A DNA stretch of 64,000 nucleotides from Methanoregula boonei 6A8 (GTDB lineage: Archaea > Halobacteriota > Methanomicrobia > Methanomicrobiales > Methanospirillaceae): contig NC_009712.1 in NCBI RefSeq assembly GCF_000017625.1, positions 124,001-188,000 of the forward strand. The letters run 5' to 3'. A program made the position numbers and the translations under genes. Positions 44,100 to 52,965 of this stretch are shown in pieces (the first letter of the stretch is position 1; each line of letters begins with the position of its first letter). The notes beneath the pieces were generated by a model. That model ran no database searches. It was not told the DNA's origin and saw only the letters and a program-made list of their open reading frames with translations.

Positions 44100-44166
44100 A
44101 GGATCCGCAGGAGCGCGGACCTGACAAAGACACCCCGGGCGCCGGTATCATTCTTCCAGAACGGAT

Positions 44167-45054
44167 GTGGTTGTGATCGCAGAAATTCCCAGCACCGAAT
44201 ATGTCCTCAACTGCACCTCGGCCTGCGCCGGGTGCGGTGACTCGCTCGCCCTGCGGTACGTGCTCAAGGCGGCAGGTCCGGACACGATCCTTGTGATGCC
44301 GGCCGGCTGCACGGCCGCGTTCCAGGGTGTGTACCCGAAGACCGCGTATGCTCTCCCGGTGGTAAACATCGCCTTTGCGGCCGCCGCCGCATCCGCATCG
44401 GGCCTCTCAACGTTTTTGCGGGCGAAAGGAAAGAAGACAAAAGTCGTGGTCTATGCCGGGGATGGTGCAACGCTTGATATCGGGCTCTCGGCAGTCTCGG
44501 GCGCGTTCGAGCGCCGGACCGATTTTTTGTATGTCTGCTACGACAACGAGGCCTACGGGAATACCGGCATGCAGCGCTCGGGGGCAACGCCCATTGGGGC
44601 AAAGACTACGACGACACCTGCGGGAAAGCCTGAGATAAAAAAGGACATCGATACGATCATCGCTGCCCACGAGCCGCCGTACCAGGCAACTGCCTGTGCC
44701 GCATACCCGCAGGACCTGTTCAGGAAAGTACAAAAAGCCCTCACCTTTGAAGGCCCGACGTTTGTCCACATCCTTACCCCCTGCCCGCCCGGCTGGCGGT
44801 ACTCTGCGGAAAAGACCGTGGAGCTGGGAAAACTTGCGGTAAAATCCGGTATTTGGGCGCTCTACGAACGCGAGAACGGGAAACTTGTGATCAGTGCCCC
44901 CACAAAGGCCGCGATGAAAAAGCCGGTCCCGCTCGAAGAGTATCTCGCGCCCCAGGGGCGCTTTAAGGGGATCGATTCGGCCACGGTGGCGCTGCTCAAA
45001 GGCCGGATTGCAGAAAACTTCCGGCGGCTCGCCGCTGAGGAGGCGGGATCGTGA
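44167..45054 (+). CDS. 2-oxoacid:ferredoxin oxidoreductase, beta subunit
   Basis: A 295-residue TPP-binding subunit. It has the cluster cysteines in CAGCGDS, then the TPP motif GDGATLDIG near residues 99-107 ending in DNEAYGNTGMQ, and a further cysteine in TPCPPGW. This subunit carries TPP and the proximal 4Fe-4S cluster. GTG 44167 (or 44173) starts the frame; no ATG fits. It is the first gene of a beta-alpha-gamma-delta operon. Substrate could be pyruvate, 2-oxoisovalerate or aryl pyruvate; the CoA-ligase neighbour favours aryl pyruvate. Confidence 0.9.
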   Translation: MVVIAEIPSTEYVLNCTSACAGCGDSLALRYVLKAAGPDTILVMPAGCTAAFQGVYPKTAYALPVVNIAFAAAAASASGLSTFLRAKGKKTKVVVYAGDGATLDIGLSAVSGAFERRTDFLYVCYDNEAYGNTGMQRSGATPIGAKTTTTPAGKPEIKKDIDTIIAAHEPPYQATACAAYPQDLFRKVQKALTFEGPTFVHILTPCPPGWRYSAEKTVELGKLAVKSGIWALYERENGKLVISAPTKAAMKKPVPLEEYLAPQGRFKGIDSATVALLKGRIAENFRRLAAEEAGS

Positions 45055-46163
45055 GAAAGATCTCCACGGGGAACAAGGCCGTTGCCGAGGCAGTGGCCCT
45101 TGCCCGGCCCGATGTCGTGGCTGCCTACCCGATCACGCCCCAGTCAGATATTGTCGAGACGATCGCGGAGTTTGTTGCTGCCGGGAAACTCGACACGAAA
45201 TATATCCCGGTTGAAAGCGAGCATTCTTCGATGGCTGCCTGCATTGGGGCAGGCATTGCAGGGGCGAGGACGTTTACCGCGACAAGCTCGCACGGCCTCA
45301 CCTATATGCACGAGATGACCAACTGGGCGGCCGGGGCCCGGCTCCCGGTGGTGATGGCAAACGTCAACCGATCGCTTGCCCCCGGCTGGAACATCTGGGT
45401 CGAACACTCCGATGCGATCCAGGAGCGCGATACCGGCTGGCTCCAGATCTGGGTCTCAACGGTGCAGGAGGCCTATGACACCACGCTTATGGCATTCCGG
45501 ATCGCCGAGCACAACGATGTCCTCCTGCCGGTGATGATAAACCTTGACGGATTTACCCTCTCGCATATCATGCAGCCGCTCGACACGGTCGAGCCCGGGG
45601 ATTTTATCCCGCCCATCCACCTGCCCGACCCGGTAGATCCGGCGCATCCGGCAGGGTACGGCACAATCGCCGGCCCGGCCGACCAGTTCCGGTTCCGGTA
45701 CAAAATGGAGCAGGCAATGCAGGATGCAAAGGCTGTGATCGCAGAGACGGAGCAGGACTTTGCCCGGCGTTTTGGCCGGACGTATAGTGCAGCCGAGGAG
45801 TACCGGGCCGGCGATGCGGATGTGGTTGTTGTGGCCCTTGGCACACTCGGGAAGGAGGCGGAGGTGGCAGTCGATATTCTGCGGGACGAGGGGATAAAAG
45901 CTGGGTCCGTACGGCCCCGCTGGTTCCGACCGTTCCCGGATCTCGACCTTGCCGGAAAGGAGCTTGTGGTCATTGACCGCGATTATTCGTTTGGGTTTGG
46001 CGGGGTGCTGGCTCATGAGATCCGGTCCAAATACCTCACCAAAGTCTTTTCCGTGATCGCCGGCCTCGGCGGACAGGAGGTCACGTACGATGATATCGCG
46101 GAGTTTGTCCGGAAGCGCCGGATCGGGGAAGAGTTCTGGTTTGGGGTGAGCGATCATGTTTGA
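45051..46163 (+). CDS. 2-oxoacid:ferredoxin oxidoreductase, alpha subunit
   Basis: A 370-residue subunit with the domain-I and II folds of the family: STGNKAVAEAVALA, the YPITPQSDIVE block near residues 26-36, VESEHSSMAACIGA and the TSSHGLTYMHE segment near 78-88 that form part of the active site. GTG 45051 is preceded by GAGGAGGC and overlaps the beta stop by GTGA. The C-terminal domain ends GFGGVLAHEI. It builds a heterotetramer with the neighbouring three genes. Confidence 0.9.
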   Translation: MRKISTGNKAVAEAVALARPDVVAAYPITPQSDIVETIAEFVAAGKLDTKYIPVESEHSSMAACIGAGIAGARTFTATSSHGLTYMHEMTNWAAGARLPVVMANVNRSLAPGWNIWVEHSDAIQERDTGWLQIWVSTVQEAYDTTLMAFRIAEHNDVLLPVMINLDGFTLSHIMQPLDTVEPGDFIPPIHLPDPVDPAHPAGYGTIAGPADQFRFRYKMEQAMQDAKAVIAETEQDFARRFGRTYSAAEEYRAGDADVVVVALGTLGKEAEVAVDILRDEGIKAGSVRPRWFRPFPDLDLAGKELVVIDRDYSFGFGGVLAHEIRSKYLTKVFSVIAGLGGQEVTYDDIAEFVRKRRIGEEFWFGVSDHV

Positions 46164-46683
46164 GGTCCGGATCCATTCACGGGGCGGGCAGGGAGGAGTG
46201 ACCGCGGCAAAACTGTTGGCCGGTGCCGCGCTTCATGACGGGAAGTACGCAACCGCCTGCCCGTTCTATGGCGCCGAGCGCCGGGGAGCACCGGTGGTCT
46301 CGTTTGTCCGGATCGACGACCGTCCGATCAAAATTTACAGCCAGATCCGGGAGCCGGACCTTGTTGTTGTCCTCGATGCGAGCGTGATGGAGACGGTCGA
46401 TGTCCTGCACGGGTTAAAGACCGGTGGCAGGGTCTTTGTCAACAGCGCCCACCCACGGGAATTTGCCGGTTACCGTGCGGCCCATGCCGATCTCACCGGT
46501 ATTGCACTCAAAGAGAGCCTTGTAGTCGCGGGGAGCCCGATCCTCAACACCCCGGTGATTGGGGCACTTGCAAAAGCCGGTATCGTGTCGCCGGGCTCGG
46601 CCACAGCGGCGATACGGGAGATGTTTTCCGATGAAAGGAATGTGCGTGCGGCCGAGGCCGCGTACCGGGAGATGAGCGCATGA
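46156..46683 (+). CDS. 2-oxoacid:ferredoxin oxidoreductase, gamma subunit
   Basis: A 175-residue subunit of the CoA-binding gamma type: EVRIHSRGGQGGVTAAKLLA at the start, then YGAERRGAPVVSFVRID and VVVLDAS near residue 77. Length is standard. It overlaps the alpha gene by eight bases and delta by four, showing tight coupling. Confidence 0.92.
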   Translation: MFEVRIHSRGGQGGVTAAKLLAGAALHDGKYATACPFYGAERRGAPVVSFVRIDDRPIKIYSQIREPDLVVVLDASVMETVDVLHGLKTGGRVFVNSAHPREFAGYRAAHADLTGIALKESLVVAGSPILNTPVIGALAKAGIVSPGSATAAIREMFSDERNVRAAEAAYREMSA

Positions 46684-46937
46684 GCCCGTACCGGAATGAA
46701 CATGTTGCCATCAGCAGGCCGGTGGCCGGGTCTGCCGGCCATACCGGGGCATGGCGGGTCTTCAAGCCGGTTGTCAATAGGGAGAACTGCAACGGATGCG
46801 GGATCTGTGCGCTCTATTGCCCGGATGCCGTTATCGGGGAGGATCTCGTCATCGATCTTGCGTTCTGCAAGGGCTGCGGGATCTGTGCAAACGAGTGCCC
46901 AAAAAAAGCGATCGCGATGGTCCGGGAAGAGAAGTAA
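46680..46937 (+). CDS. 2-oxoacid:ferredoxin oxidoreductase, delta (ferredoxin) subunit
   Basis: An 85-residue protein with two 4Fe-4S motifs, CNGCGICALYCP and CKGCGICANECP, passing electrons to external ferredoxin. It closes the operon; its ATG overlaps the gamma stop. Confidence 0.93.
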   Translation: MSPYRNEHVAISRPVAGSAGHTGAWRVFKPVVNRENCNGCGICALYCPDAVIGEDLVIDLAFCKGCGICANECPKKAIAMVREEK

Positions 46938-47003
46938 TTTTTTGGCCGGGAGGCTTGGCTCATAACCGCGCCTTATTTATCTGCCCGTGCGCCATCGCTC
47001 CTC

Positions 47004-47714
47004 ATGATCGGCATCTCGACCTACTGCCTCATCGAGGAGCCGCTTTCTGTAGCGCTGGACCGGCTGACTGCCCTGACCGATCTCATCGAGGTGATGGACG
47101 AGGGTCCCCATTTCGTGGACAGCACGGAGCCCTTCGAGAGCTATACCGCGGACTTTATCCTCCACGCCCCGTACCACGGCATGAACATTGCCTGCCTTTT
47201 TGAGAGTGTGCGCCGGGCAAGCGTGGACGTGATGACCGCCTGCTTTGCCCAGGCAGCAGAGATCGATGCCGCCGTTGTCCTCCACCCGGGGTATTTTGCC
47301 TGGGCGCAGGAACGGGAGCAGGCTGCAGCGCAGTTTGCCAAATCCCTTGCCGAACTCTGTGCAGCAGCATGCGAATATTCGGTCTCCTTCTCGTTTGAGA
47401 ACATGGGGAACATGGACTTCTTTAACCTGCGGACGCCGGCAGACCTTGCGCTCATCGGGGACTGCGGCTTTACGCTTGACGTCGGGCACGCAAACCTCAA
47501 CGGTTGCCTGCCCGGGTTCCTTGATACACACTTCTCGCACCTGCACCTCCACGACAATGACGGGCGGCGGGACACCCACAGCCCGGTGGGAGAAGGGACG
47601 ATCGCTTTTCCTGCGGTGATTGCCGCGATGCGCCAGAAGAAAGCGACCGCAATAGTCGAAGTGAAGAGTTACCCGGGAGCGATCGCGAGCTTGAAACTGC
47701 TCGAAACGATGTGA
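47004..47714 (+). CDS. Sugar phosphate isomerase/epimerase-like TIM barrel
   Basis: A 236-residue protein of the xylose-isomerase-like/AP endonuclease 2 fold. Metal ligands fit H-P-G in LHPGYFAW, Glu in FSFENMGN near residue 131, Asp and His in TLDVGHANL near 157-161, HLHDND near 181 and Glu in IVEVKS near 222. It may isomerise a sugar or act as an endonuclease-IV-like hydrolase; substrate unknown. It starts 66 bases after the ferredoxin-oxidoreductase operon and could be co-transcribed. Confidence 0.85.
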   Translation: MIGISTYCLIEEPLSVALDRLTALTDLIEVMDEGPHFVDSTEPFESYTADFILHAPYHGMNIACLFESVRRASVDVMTACFAQAAEIDAAVVLHPGYFAWAQEREQAAAQFAKSLAELCAAACEYSVSFSFENMGNMDFFNLRTPADLALIGDCGFTLDVGHANLNGCLPGFLDTHFSHLHLHDNDGRRDTHSPVGEGTIAFPAVIAAMRQKKATAIVEVKSYPGAIASLKLLETM

Positions 47715-47860
47715 GAAGATCCGTGCAACAGGGGTTGCAAAAAAAAGAGGTCCTCCTGCAGGGGTCGGTGTTTGCAGGAAGAACGCCGGGTCGTGGGGTT
47801 GTGTGTCGGTGGTTGATCCGGAGGAAGTGCGGATAAATCCGGATTTTTATGGGGGGCGGC

Positions 47861-47868
47861 TATATATT
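47861..47868 (+). promoter_or_regulatory. TATA-like box
   Basis: TATATATT lies 25-32 bases before the ATG at 47893, giving a nearly leaderless transcript. Confidence 0.45.
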
Positions 47869-47892
47869 TCCTTCAGGAGAGAACTTAGGTAA

Positions 47893-48405
47893 ATGGCACA
47901 GAAGACCTGTCCTTACTGCGGTGCACCTGTTGACCCGAACCGGAGTGCCTGTCCGAATTGCCGGAAAGTCCTTGCGGCAAAGAGTCCCATGACGCCGTAT
48001 ATCGTCGTCGGCGTACTGATCGTTGTGATTGTTGTAATTGTTGCGGTCCTGCTCATAAACCCGGTACAGGGGCCGGGTCCGGGGACGTCAATTGTACCGT
48101 CAGTCACCGTACAGCCGACAAGTGCAGATGCATCATCCATCCCGCCACAACCAACATGTTTCGTTGATATCACGCCCAGCAGAGCGTCGTCATCCGCAAT
48201 TCAGCTCCAGGTAATAAGTACCACCTGTGGCTCAGGTGATATCACAGCGCTTCAGGTCTCGATCAACGGGGTCAACAAAGGGACACTCGGTACCAGCCCG
48301 GGCGCCAGTGCCACGTTTGCCGCGCCCTCTTCGAGCAGCATTGTGGTGACGGCGAAATTTGCAAACGGTGCGGAGTCTGTTGTGTACCAGAACCCGGCAC
48401 TCTGA
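47893..48405 (+). CDS. Zinc-ribbon membrane protein with exported tail
   Basis: A 170-residue protein: an N-terminal zinc ribbon (CPYCG..CPNC, near residues 6-23), one hydrophobic helix (IVVGVLIVVIVVIVAVLLI), a Ser/Thr/Pro linker and a C-terminal beta-sandwich-like domain. It would be anchored with the ribbon in the cytoplasm. Similar layouts occur in many methanogen hypothetical proteins; no function is known. Confidence 0.75.
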   Translation: MAQKTCPYCGAPVDPNRSACPNCRKVLAAKSPMTPYIVVGVLIVVIVVIVAVLLINPVQGPGPGTSIVPSVTVQPTSADASSIPPQPTCFVDITPSRASSSAIQLQVISTTCGSGDITALQVSINGVNKGTLGTSPGASATFAAPSSSSIVVTAKFANGAESVVYQNPAL

Positions 48406-48463
48406 CACTTCTGCACTCTTTGGTCTCCATGCGGACCCCGGCCGGGTCCGGATTTTTTTACGG

Positions 48464-49303
48464 TTAAACAGGTTTCCTGCCCCGGACCAGGTAACCGGTG
48501 TAGCCGGAGGCAAACGTTCCGCGCCGGGCGTTCCGGGCGAGATCCTCTTTTATTTCGTGCACTTCGCCAGCGTTCAGGAGTCCCGCTGCATTCATCCGGT
48601 CAAGCAGCGCAGGGATGTCAAAGACCTTCTCCGCGATCTCAGGGTCGGTGAGCGCAAGGGCTCGCGGCTCAGCGACGACATCCGTGAGCCCGGCATCAGA
48701 AAAGAGAGTGGCGAGATCCTTTCCCACCCGGCCCGATGCAAAACTGTCGCTCCAGAACCGGGTAAGTGCGGCTGCAGCGTGCCGGTTGTCCAGGGAGAGA
48801 GTGAGCGTGTCCCAGTCATTGTCAAAGGCAACGAGCGTCCCGCCCGGCTCAAGGACCCGCACGAGCTCCTGTACCACCCGGCCCGGGTTATGGAGGTGCT
48901 GGAGGACACGATCGATCCGGCATGCAGCAAACGTACTCTTCCGGAACGGGACGGACAGGAGGTCGCCCCGGACAAGGCAGCACCGGGCCCGGTGATCAGC
49001 GATCCGTTCTGCGGCGGTTGCAAGGAGCCGGGCGCTCGCGTCAAGGCCAATGAGCCTCGAATCCGGGGAGAGGAGCCCGGCAAGGGCCAATAGATCGTTT
49101 CCTGCACCGCAGCCGGCGTCAAGGACAAGGCCGGGGCGGGTACCGGCAAGGATCCGGAAACTCTCGTCTTTTACGCGCCTGAAGAATGGGATACCGGCAA
49201 TCAGATCGAGGCAGCGGGTGCAGGCCGGGGTATCTGTCGATCCGTCCACGTCGCGAAAACCGGTGGCGAGGTACTGCTGCGGAGGCGGGGGAGGTGCGGT
49301 CAT
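48464..49303 (-). CDS. SAM-dependent methyltransferase
   Basis: A 279-residue class I methyltransferase of the UbiE/type 11 group: SAM motif VLDAGCGAGNDLLALA near residues 59-74, acidic LIGLDASARLL, RGDLLSVPF and the post-motif RVLEPGGTLVAFD near 147-159. An N-terminal segment holds a Cys pair (CTRC), which is unusual. Substrate not predictable. Monocistronic, convergent with the zinc-ribbon protein. Confidence 0.88.
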   Translation of the reverse strand: MTAPPPPPQQYLATGFRDVDGSTDTPACTRCLDLIAGIPFFRRVKDESFRILAGTRPGLVLDAGCGAGNDLLALAGLLSPDSRLIGLDASARLLATAAERIADHRARCCLVRGDLLSVPFRKSTFAACRIDRVLQHLHNPGRVVQELVRVLEPGGTLVAFDNDWDTLTLSLDNRHAAAALTRFWSDSFASGRVGKDLATLFSDAGLTDVVAEPRALALTDPEIAEKVFDIPALLDRMNAAGLLNAGEVHEIKEDLARNARRGTFASGYTGYLVRGRKPV

Positions 49304-49552
49304 ACGAATGGCTCAACAGGTTGTTGGGCGGGAGAAAATGTAGGTTTTACGCTGACCGGGGGATGTGCCCGTAGCCGCACCTGCCAGTCCCGCCCGGCCT
49401 CCCCCCGGGGGAACCGGGGAATTCGTGATTTCGCCATTATACAATCCCCGATCTGCTTGAAAACCCCGAATAGGGGTTTTCCGGGAAACGGCCCGCAATG
49501 CCCTTCCGGCAGCCGATCCGGGCACCGGACGACCAATCCAGTGTGTCATTTT

Positions 49553-49665
49553 TCGCGGCCAAAGAAAGCCCGCTATATTGCAGGTTTAAACGGCCTTTAA
49601 TTCGGGTATTTTTTGAAAATACGCGATTATATCGGGATTTTCTATGGGCGTGGACAGCATTTCCT
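49553..49665 (+). repeat. Dispersed ~110-base repeat, copy A
   Basis: Contains TATTGCAGGTTTAAAC at 49576-49591 and GGCGTGGACAGCATTTCC ending at 49664, 70 bases apart. The copy at 61706-61815 has the same two blocks with the same spacing. Both copies read in one frame as a matching peptide (YCRFK....AWT.FP). Confidence 0.65.
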
Positions 49666-49713
49666 GTGGAGATACGATCCGGAATCCGGAAGAGGGGAAT
49701 CGGGGTCTGAATT

Positions 49714-49724
49714 GGGCCCGGATT
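49714..49724 (+). repeat. Dispersed GGGCCCGGATT motif, copy 4
   Basis: Plus-strand GGGCCCGGATT followed by GGGACG, in the same intergenic stretch as repeat copy A. Confidence 0.5.
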
Positions 49725-49859
49725 GGGACGAAAAAAGGTAGGTATTTTTTGGGAAATAGATATGCGAGGGTGCCCCCCCTGTGGGGTTTGCTCGGCCGCC
49801 TTGTCGGGGCCTCGCTTGGCGAGAGAGCAACAATGAGCCCTTCAATTCCACTATACGGA

Positions 49860-50762
49860 TTATCCTGAAATTGCCGTGAAATGTATGAAACGGCGAAACA
49901 ATTCCGGAATTAATGTGTGATAATCCACATATTCTGGATTGAGATAGAATCGAGTGGGTCTTGGTCTTTTCAGTACTTTATAAATCAAATCTCTATTATA
50001 GCGAGTTCTGTCTAGTATTCCAATGAAATAATCGGGGAATTCGTATTCTGAGTATATCCTGCTCAAATCGAGTGAACCGAGGACTTCTGAAAGTCCCATT
50101 GAGTAAGTCTTATCGAGAATAATTAATGTCGGAGAATTGTATCGTGGTTCAAACGGCTTGAAGTGATGACTGTATTCCTTGTATATCTTATTAAAGGTGT
50201 CATTTCTTTCACTGTCTTCAAAGAATCTCATTTTTGGTTTTTCTTCAAACATTAACTCTTCGTCTAATGGAAGACGGGGAGATACTACTTCAATAAAAAT
50301 ATCATGGCCACTTTGATTTATTTTAAAATCCGCCTTTGTCGAATTCTTCAAATTTGGGATTATATCTGGATCGATCAGGGGATCGTACCCACACTCTCTA
50401 AGATTATCATAAATTTCAATTTCAAGATAATGTGAAAAAAATGCGCCGACCAATTGTTGTCCAAAGGATTTTGTGCAATATTCAGGATATTTCGTCAACA
50501 AGCTTTCTAAAAAAGATAATTGACACGAGAATTGTTTGGATTCTCCAGAACCCAGAAGAACTTCATAGATTTTCGATTCGGAAATTTCATGTTTTCTTGA
50601 TTTAGGGATCTCTCCTTTGAATTGATCAAAATGTAATTTCGATCTGGGTGTACATTGTGGAATTATTTTTTCCAAATGGGGATATTTCTTTAATGCCTCA
50701 TTGATTACTGTCACAATTGGATCTTGGATTTCATCCAATGAGTGCTTTTTAGAGGAATCCAT
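49860..50762 (-). CDS. Nuclease-like hypothetical protein, AT-rich
   Basis: A 300-residue protein. A central segment, KADFKINQSGHDIFIEVVSP (near residues 143-162), has the D...(I/V)(E)V pattern of a PD-(D/E)XK nuclease core, with lysines nearby. The rest is helical and lacks known domains. Its AT-rich composition contrasts with the GC-rich RPA genes directly upstream; its ATG lies 9 bases after the rpa-associated gene stop on the same strand, so it is probably transcribed with them. Likely acquired; nuclease activity is an inference. Confidence 0.62.
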   Translation of the reverse strand: MDSSKKHSLDEIQDPIVTVINEALKKYPHLEKIIPQCTPRSKLHFDQFKGEIPKSRKHEISESKIYEVLLGSGESKQFSCQLSFLESLLTKYPEYCTKSFGQQLVGAFFSHYLEIEIYDNLRECGYDPLIDPDIIPNLKNSTKADFKINQSGHDIFIEVVSPRLPLDEELMFEEKPKMRFFEDSERNDTFNKIYKEYSHHFKPFEPRYNSPTLIILDKTYSMGLSEVLGSLDLSRIYSEYEFPDYFIGILDRTRYNRDLIYKVLKRPRPTRFYLNPEYVDYHTLIPELFRRFIHFTAISG

Positions 50763-50771
50763 AAAAAAATT

Positions 50772-51374
50772 TTACATCTTAATCTGAGCCAGCGCATCAA
50801 ACACATTCTTCCGGTACACTGCCGGGTCGAGCATGGGGTACTGCTCCTTTGCCTTTGTAATGTCCGGGCTGGTGCCGGTGGCAAGCGCGTCGAGCCGGTC
50901 GAGCGTCCGGGCCGCGGTGTCCAGCACCCAGAGGTCGCGGGTCTCCTTTTCCACGACCGTGATTGATTCTACCCGGACTGAGACAAGGTACGACCCGTCC
51001 GGCTTCTGGTACAGGTTGGGCTTTCCCGTAACCGAGACAAAGGCCGGTGTCTCGATCTTTGCGAGCTGCTGCATTGCCTCGGGCTGGTAGCTCCCCGCCA
51101 TCACAAAGAACGTGCCGGTCGGGTCGATAACCCGGCCGCGGTAAAAGACGTTCTGCTCGCCCTGCCGGCTTTTCTCGGTCAGCGTCCCGGAGATAAAGAT
51201 CCGGTTGGAGCGCTCACCCGTGGGGAGAAGGACAAAGGTCGGGCTCTTCTCGTCCTCGCCATCCTTGAACTGGTACCGGCACTCGCGCAGCTCGCTTGCA
51301 AAGACCCGGCGGGCCGGCTCGCGCTCGAAGCTGGCATCGCGGCGCCCTCCCATCTCCGGAGCAGTCGAACTCAT
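50772..51374 (-). CDS. RPA-associated protein
   Basis: A 200-residue protein of the family found next to archaeal RPA genes (COG3390-like), with one OB-type fold: ELRECRYQFKDGED at the start, RIFISGTLTEKSRQG and the FYRGRVIDPTGTFFVMAGSY segment near residues 77-96. It binds single-stranded DNA together with the RPA subunit encoded just upstream (four-base ATGA overlap) during replication and repair. Confidence 0.88.
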   Translation of the reverse strand: MSSTAPEMGGRRDASFEREPARRVFASELRECRYQFKDGEDEKSPTFVLLPTGERSNRIFISGTLTEKSRQGEQNVFYRGRVIDPTGTFFVMAGSYQPEAMQQLAKIETPAFVSVTGKPNLYQKPDGSYLVSVRVESITVVEKETRDLWVLDTAARTLDRLDALATGTSPDITKAKEQYPMLDPAVYRKNVFDALAQIKM

Positions 51375-52621
51375 GAGGCACCCCCGGCGCGGTTGAGGAG
51401 CTTTGCATGCTCCCCGCTCTCAAAGTGCATCTTCTCACAGGTGTTTACGAGCAGCCGGTTCTCGATCTCCCGGCCCTTGCACACCACGTACCGTCCCAGC
51501 ACGCGGTCGCGCATCTGCAAAAAGACCTCGTCCATCCCGAGCGGGTTGTTCTCTGCGATCTCCTTTGCCTGGTCGAGTGTCATGCCGGTCAGTGGTTCCA
51601 CCACGTCACGCTTGAGGAGGATGTTGTGCGTCTTTTCGCCATCATCCAGCCATCCCTTGATCCGGAGGTCGTACTCGAACCGGGGCTGGATCTCGTGGAT
51701 CGGACAGTAGTTTTGCCGGGAGAGGGCACGGTTGCAGCCCGGGACCGGGCAGCGCTTAATGATCCCCGAGCCGGGCGCAATGTGGACAAGTGCCCCGCGG
51801 ACCTCGGTGTCGCCACCGGTGACGGTGGCAATATCGCCTTCCTCCTGCATGATGGCCGCGCCCGTGATGTTGAGCGAGAGCCGTTCGTTGAACTCGTCGG
51901 CCTGCGCATAGAAGATCGAGTATACCGCGCCCACGGCAAGTTTCTCCTTTCCCTGCTCCTTCCAGATGATGAACTTCACCGTGCCGGTCTCGTCACCTAT
52001 AAGGCCGGACTGGAGCATCCGGTCGTGGGTTGTGTCCCATTCCTGGACCACTTTCGCGCGGACGCTCCCGATGCCGGGGTGCAGGTCTTTTATGGCACAG
52101 GGTGCGGGGATGAGCGGGTCGGTCCGGTCAATTGCGGTGATCGTGGTCCCCGAATGCACCTTGAGATTGGGGATATTCTTGTACTCGTCTACCACGGCCG
52201 AGTCGAGGCGGTACCACGCGCCTTCGTCCATCTTTGGCGCATTGGACTTGGCCCAGACCACAAATCGGATTGCGCCCGATTCGTCGGCGAGGATCCCACT
52301 CTGGGCTATTGCCGGCGATGCGGGCGCGGAAAGGGAGACCACTTTGCCTTCGATGGTCACCCAGTCCCCGGGCCGGGCATCGGCGATCTTCTTCTCGCTT
52401 GTCGCCCCGCCAGCCGGGCCGGGAGTTCCTGGCACTCCCGCAGGGGTGATGTTGAACTCCTTATTCAGTTCGTTTGTCACGCTGCGCTCTGCTTCGGCCG
52501 GCTGGACACCGAACTCCTCGACAAGCCTGCGCAGCTTGCCTTCGATCTTCTGGCGGTCAATCTCGTGGCCGGTTTTTGCATACTTTCGGGAGATTCTCTC
52601 GGTTGCTTCGGAATAATCCAT
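51371..52621 (-). CDS. rpa: Single-stranded DNA-binding protein RPA, large subunit
   Basis: A 416-residue replication protein A. After a helical N-terminus come at least two OB folds (WVTIEGKVVSLSAP near residue 86; SVRAKVVQEWD near residue 186) and a zinc-ribbon-like C..C..CPIH segment near residues 305-325 inside a further OB region. It coats single-stranded DNA. First gene of the RPA operon; ATG 52621. The arrangement is that of euryarchaeal RPA with a C-terminal zinc finger. Confidence 0.92.
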   Translation of the reverse strand: MDYSEATERISRKYAKTGHEIDRQKIEGKLRRLVEEFGVQPAEAERSVTNELNKEFNITPAGVPGTPGPAGGATSEKKIADARPGDWVTIEGKVVSLSAPASPAIAQSGILADESGAIRFVVWAKSNAPKMDEGAWYRLDSAVVDEYKNIPNLKVHSGTTITAIDRTDPLIPAPCAIKDLHPGIGSVRAKVVQEWDTTHDRMLQSGLIGDETGTVKFIIWKEQGKEKLAVGAVYSIFYAQADEFNERLSLNITGAAIMQEEGDIATVTGGDTEVRGALVHIAPGSGIIKRCPVPGCNRALSRQNYCPIHEIQPRFEYDLRIKGWLDDGEKTHNILLKRDVVEPLTGMTLDQAKEIAENNPLGMDEVFLQMRDRVLGRYVVCKGREIENRLLVNTCEKMHFESGEHAKLLNRAGGAS

Positions 52622-52770
52622 TTCTTACATCTCCAAGGGTAGATCGGAATTCATCTGTACTATATATCTGGTAGCGTGCGCTGTGAAAGTAAAGAGGCTT
52701 ACCGAAATGTTACTAATTATCTCGCCGCGATGGTGAGGTTTATGAGCCGGTGCGGGGACTTTAGTATACT

Positions 52771-52965
52771 ATGGCTGATTTAACCGCAGACTCTACGATC
52801 TACGATCTTCTCCAGGCAAAACCCGAAGCGACCGAAGCCCTCTTCAAGTTCGGCATGGGCTGCGTGGGCTGTGCAATCGCCCGCGGCGAGACCATCCGCG
52901 AGGCTGCAGAGGCTCACGGCATTCCTCTTGCTGAGCTCTTAAACGCGCTTGGGATCAAGGAATAA
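52771..52965 (+). CDS. DUF1858 domain protein
   Basis: A 64-residue protein of the DUF1858 family. The only striking feature is the CVGC pair in FGMGCVGCAIARGETI near residues 27-42, which may bind metal or act as a redox thiol pair; TIYDLL at the start and AHGIPLAELLNAL at the end complete the family pattern. Often linked to hybrid-cluster or iron-sulfur repair proteins; role unproven. A TTTATGAG-like box precedes it at about 52738. Confidence 0.88.
   Translation: MADLTADSTIYDLLQAKPEATEALFKFGMGCVGCAIARGETIREAAEAHGIPLAELLNALGIKE

Larger units (their letters stand above)
49304..49859. other. Intergenic region with dispersed repeat
   Basis: No gene supported. It carries copy A of the ~110-base repeat (49553-49665), the fourth GGGCCCGGATT motif (49714-49724) and AAAATACGCGATTA (49616-49629), which is shared with the intergenic region near 23960. 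Confidence 0.5.
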
